Shown: positions 5,972-7,101 of the stretch, one piece after another
How positions within the stretch are numbered: the first letter of the stretch is position 1
Layout of the letters: each line of letters opens with the position of its first letter
Assembly: GCA_964626405.1 (NCBI GenBank)
Contig: CAZVFE010000078.1
Location: 1 to 7,101, forward strand
Length of the DNA: 7,101 nt
Direction of reading: 5' to 3'
From: CAZVFE01 sp964626405
GTDB lineage: Bacteria; Bacteroidota; Bacteroidia; Cytophagales; Spirosomataceae
The notes under the pieces: generated by a model
What the model was told of the DNA's origin: nothing
Databases searched by the model: none
What the model saw: only the letters and a program-made list of their open reading frames with translations
Made by a program: the position numbers and the translations under genes

Positions 5972-6552
5972 TGGCAATAATAATGATTGATGACACTGTT
6001 TTGAGCAGTGAAATTACAGAGGAACATTTTGTTTGTGATTTAAGCAAGTGCAAAGGTCAATGTTGTATTGAAGGGGATATGGGAGCCCCTTTGGATAAGG
6101 AAGAATTACCGATTTTGGAAGAAATTTATCCGAAGGTAAAGGAATATTTATCCGAAGAGGGGAGAGCTGCCATTGAAAAACAAGGAACCCATGTGATTGA
6201 TGAGGATGGAGATTATTGTACTCCCTTGATTGAGGATAGGGAATGTGCTTATGCCATTTATGATGAAAAAAATACCTTGAAATGTGGAATTGAACAGGCG
6301 TATTTAGATGGAAAAATTACTTGGAAAAAACCTATATCTTGTCATTTATACCCTATACGAATTTCAAAATTGGAAGATTATTGGGCATTAAATTATCATC
6401 GTTGGGATATTTGCGCGGATGCTTGTAGCCTTGGTAAATCTTTACAGGTTCCTTTATTTCAATTCTTAAAAGAGCCCTTAATCAGACGATTTGGGGAAAA
6501 ATGGTTTAAAGAATTGGAACAAGAATACGAAGATCGGAAGGCTATTGAATAA
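5971..6552 (+). CDS. DUF3109 family cysteine-rich protein
   Basis: This 193-residue cytoplasmic protein belongs to a family of unknown function that is widespread in Bacteroidota. Ten cysteines are visible. An N-terminal cluster FVCDLSKCKGQCC holds Cys22, Cys27, Cys31 and Cys32. Further ones are Cys83 (DGDYCTPL), Cys92, Cys105 (KCGIE), Cys124 in PISCHLYPIR, and Cys148 and Cys152 near WDICADAC. The spacing resembles YkgJ-type cysteine-cluster proteins and suggests binding of zinc or an Fe-S cluster, which is an inference. There is no signal peptide or membrane segment. The ATG at 5971 overlaps the methyltransferase stop (TAATG) and is preferred. Met5 at 5983 would give an N-terminus starting MIDDTVLS and cannot be excluded. 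The stop TAA is immediately followed by the stop of the convergent mtgA gene. Confidence 0.9.
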   Translation: MAIIMIDDTVLSSEITEEHFVCDLSKCKGQCCIEGDMGAPLDKEELPILEEIYPKVKEYLSEEGRAAIEKQGTHVIDEDGDYCTPLIEDRECAYAIYDEKNTLKCGIEQAYLDGKITWKKPISCHLYPIRISKLEDYWALNYHRWDICADACSLGKSLQVPLFQFLKEPLIRRFGEKWFKELEQEYEDRKAIE

Positions 6553-7101
6553 TTATATTCCGTTTGAAATCCGATTGATTCGTTTACTCATATAAGGACC
6601 TGGGTTTTTAACTGCATATCTTTTTGGACTTGGAAGTACTGCTGCTAGGGCGGCGGCTTCTCTTTTACTTGTTTTGGATGCAGAATGTCCGAAATATCGT
6701 TTGCAACCTTCCTCCATTCCAAAGGTATTAATGCCAGTTTCCGCAACATTTAAATAAACCTCCAAAATTCGTTCTTTCGACCAGAATATTTCTATTAAAA
6801 TCGTAAAATAAGCCTCTAGGGCTTTTCGGATATAGGATTTATGTTGCCAAAGGAAGACATTCTTTGCCACTTGCTGGGAGATGGTTGATCCCCCACGTAT
6901 TACTTGAGATTTTTTATTTCTTTCAAAAGCTTTTTGCATTCCTTTTAAATCAAATCCATAATGGTCATAGAATTTTTGATCTTCTGAATACAATACCGCT
7001 TTTGGAATATTGGAGGATAGCTCATCCAAGCTTTTCCAAGTATATTTAATCGCAGAGGGCTTTCCATCTATCATGGCCTCTACCTTTCTTGAAAGCATCG
7101 T
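6553..7101 (-). CDS. mtgA: Monofunctional peptidoglycan glycosyltransferase, 5' end outside window
   Basis: This GT51-family enzyme polymerises lipid II into glycan strands at the outer face of the inner membrane. The 182 visible residues hold the catalytic domain: SEDQKFYDHYGFD with the catalytic Glu, RGGSTISQQVAKN, the RKALEAYFTILIE segment, KERILEVYLNVAETG and GCKRYFG. The absence of a transpeptidase domain marks it as the monofunctional MtgA type. The frame stays open to the window edge, with a Thr codon before the first visible Met. MtgA proteins normally have about 40-60 more N-terminal residues with a membrane anchor, so the Met at 7098 is probably internal and the gene is cut by the window. 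The C-terminus ends SNGI, a little shorter than in many homologues. The stop abuts that of the convergent DUF3109 gene with no intergenic base. Confidence 0.93.
   Translation of the reverse strand, partial: TMLSRKVEAMIDGKPSAIKYTWKSLDELSSNIPKAVLYSEDQKFYDHYGFDLKGMQKAFERNKKSQVIRGGSTISQQVAKNVFLWQHKSYIRKALEAYFTILIEIFWSKERILEVYLNVAETGINTFGMEEGCKRYFGHSASKTSKREAAALAAVLPSPKRYAVKNPGPYMSKRINRISNGI

Noticed and set aside
6864..7049. 61-codon plus-strand frame opposite mtgA
   Set aside because: It is antisense to conserved GT51 motifs and has no independent support.
1..7101. CRISPR array, tRNA or rRNA gene, insertion sequence, toxin-antitoxin or defence system
   Set aside because: I looked on both strands. 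There are no spaced direct repeats, cloverleaf-like segments, transposase motifs or defence-type domains. Apart from the small orphan, the gene content is housekeeping.

Overview
The window looks like chromosomal housekeeping DNA from a member of the Bacteroidota, probably a free-living or host-associated Cytophagales/Sphingobacteriales-type bacterium. Three things point there: the AT-rich composition, the absence of clear Shine-Dalgarno sequences before most starts, and three close matches to the Bacteroidota -7 promoter box TAnnTTTG in the intergenic regions. The protein set fits too: MetG with a fused C-terminal tRNA-binding domain, a DUF3109 cysteine-rich protein and a YdfG-like SDR. The genus cannot be named from this sequence alone.

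Layout: metG (methionyl-tRNA synthetase) runs rightward over 3-2048. A 318-bp convergent intergenic region (2049-2366) follows. It holds two hairpin/terminator modules, each joined to a nearly identical 26-28 nt box, and one module is enclosed by a 15-bp inverted repeat. A small secreted protein of unknown function (2367-2840, minus) comes next, with its own promoter, and then an AT-rich spacer. A leftward run of rlmB (23S rRNA Gm2251 methyltransferase), a YdfG-like NADP-dependent dehydrogenase and pth (peptidyl-tRNA hydrolase) occupies 5274-3087. It is interrupted by a 100-N assembly gap at 4406-4505, between rlmB and the dehydrogenase. A 58-bp divergent promoter region (5275-5332) separates this run from a rightward pair: a COMT/TrmR-type O-methyltransferase and a DUF3109 protein, whose stop and start codons overlap. 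The window ends in the 3' part of mtgA (monofunctional peptidoglycan glycosyltransferase, minus), whose stop codon abuts the stop of the DUF3109 gene.

Several genes serve translation: MetG charges tRNA, Pth recycles peptidyl-tRNA, RlmB modifies the ribosomal peptidyl-transferase region, and the O-methyltransferase may be a tRNA-modifying TrmR homologue. The others serve cell-wall synthesis (MtgA), small-molecule redox chemistry (SDR) or unknown roles. I see no mobile element, CRISPR array, tRNA, rRNA or defence system. The least explained parts are the repeated hairpin-plus-box modules at 2110-2356, the secreted orphan protein and the coupled DUF3109 gene.
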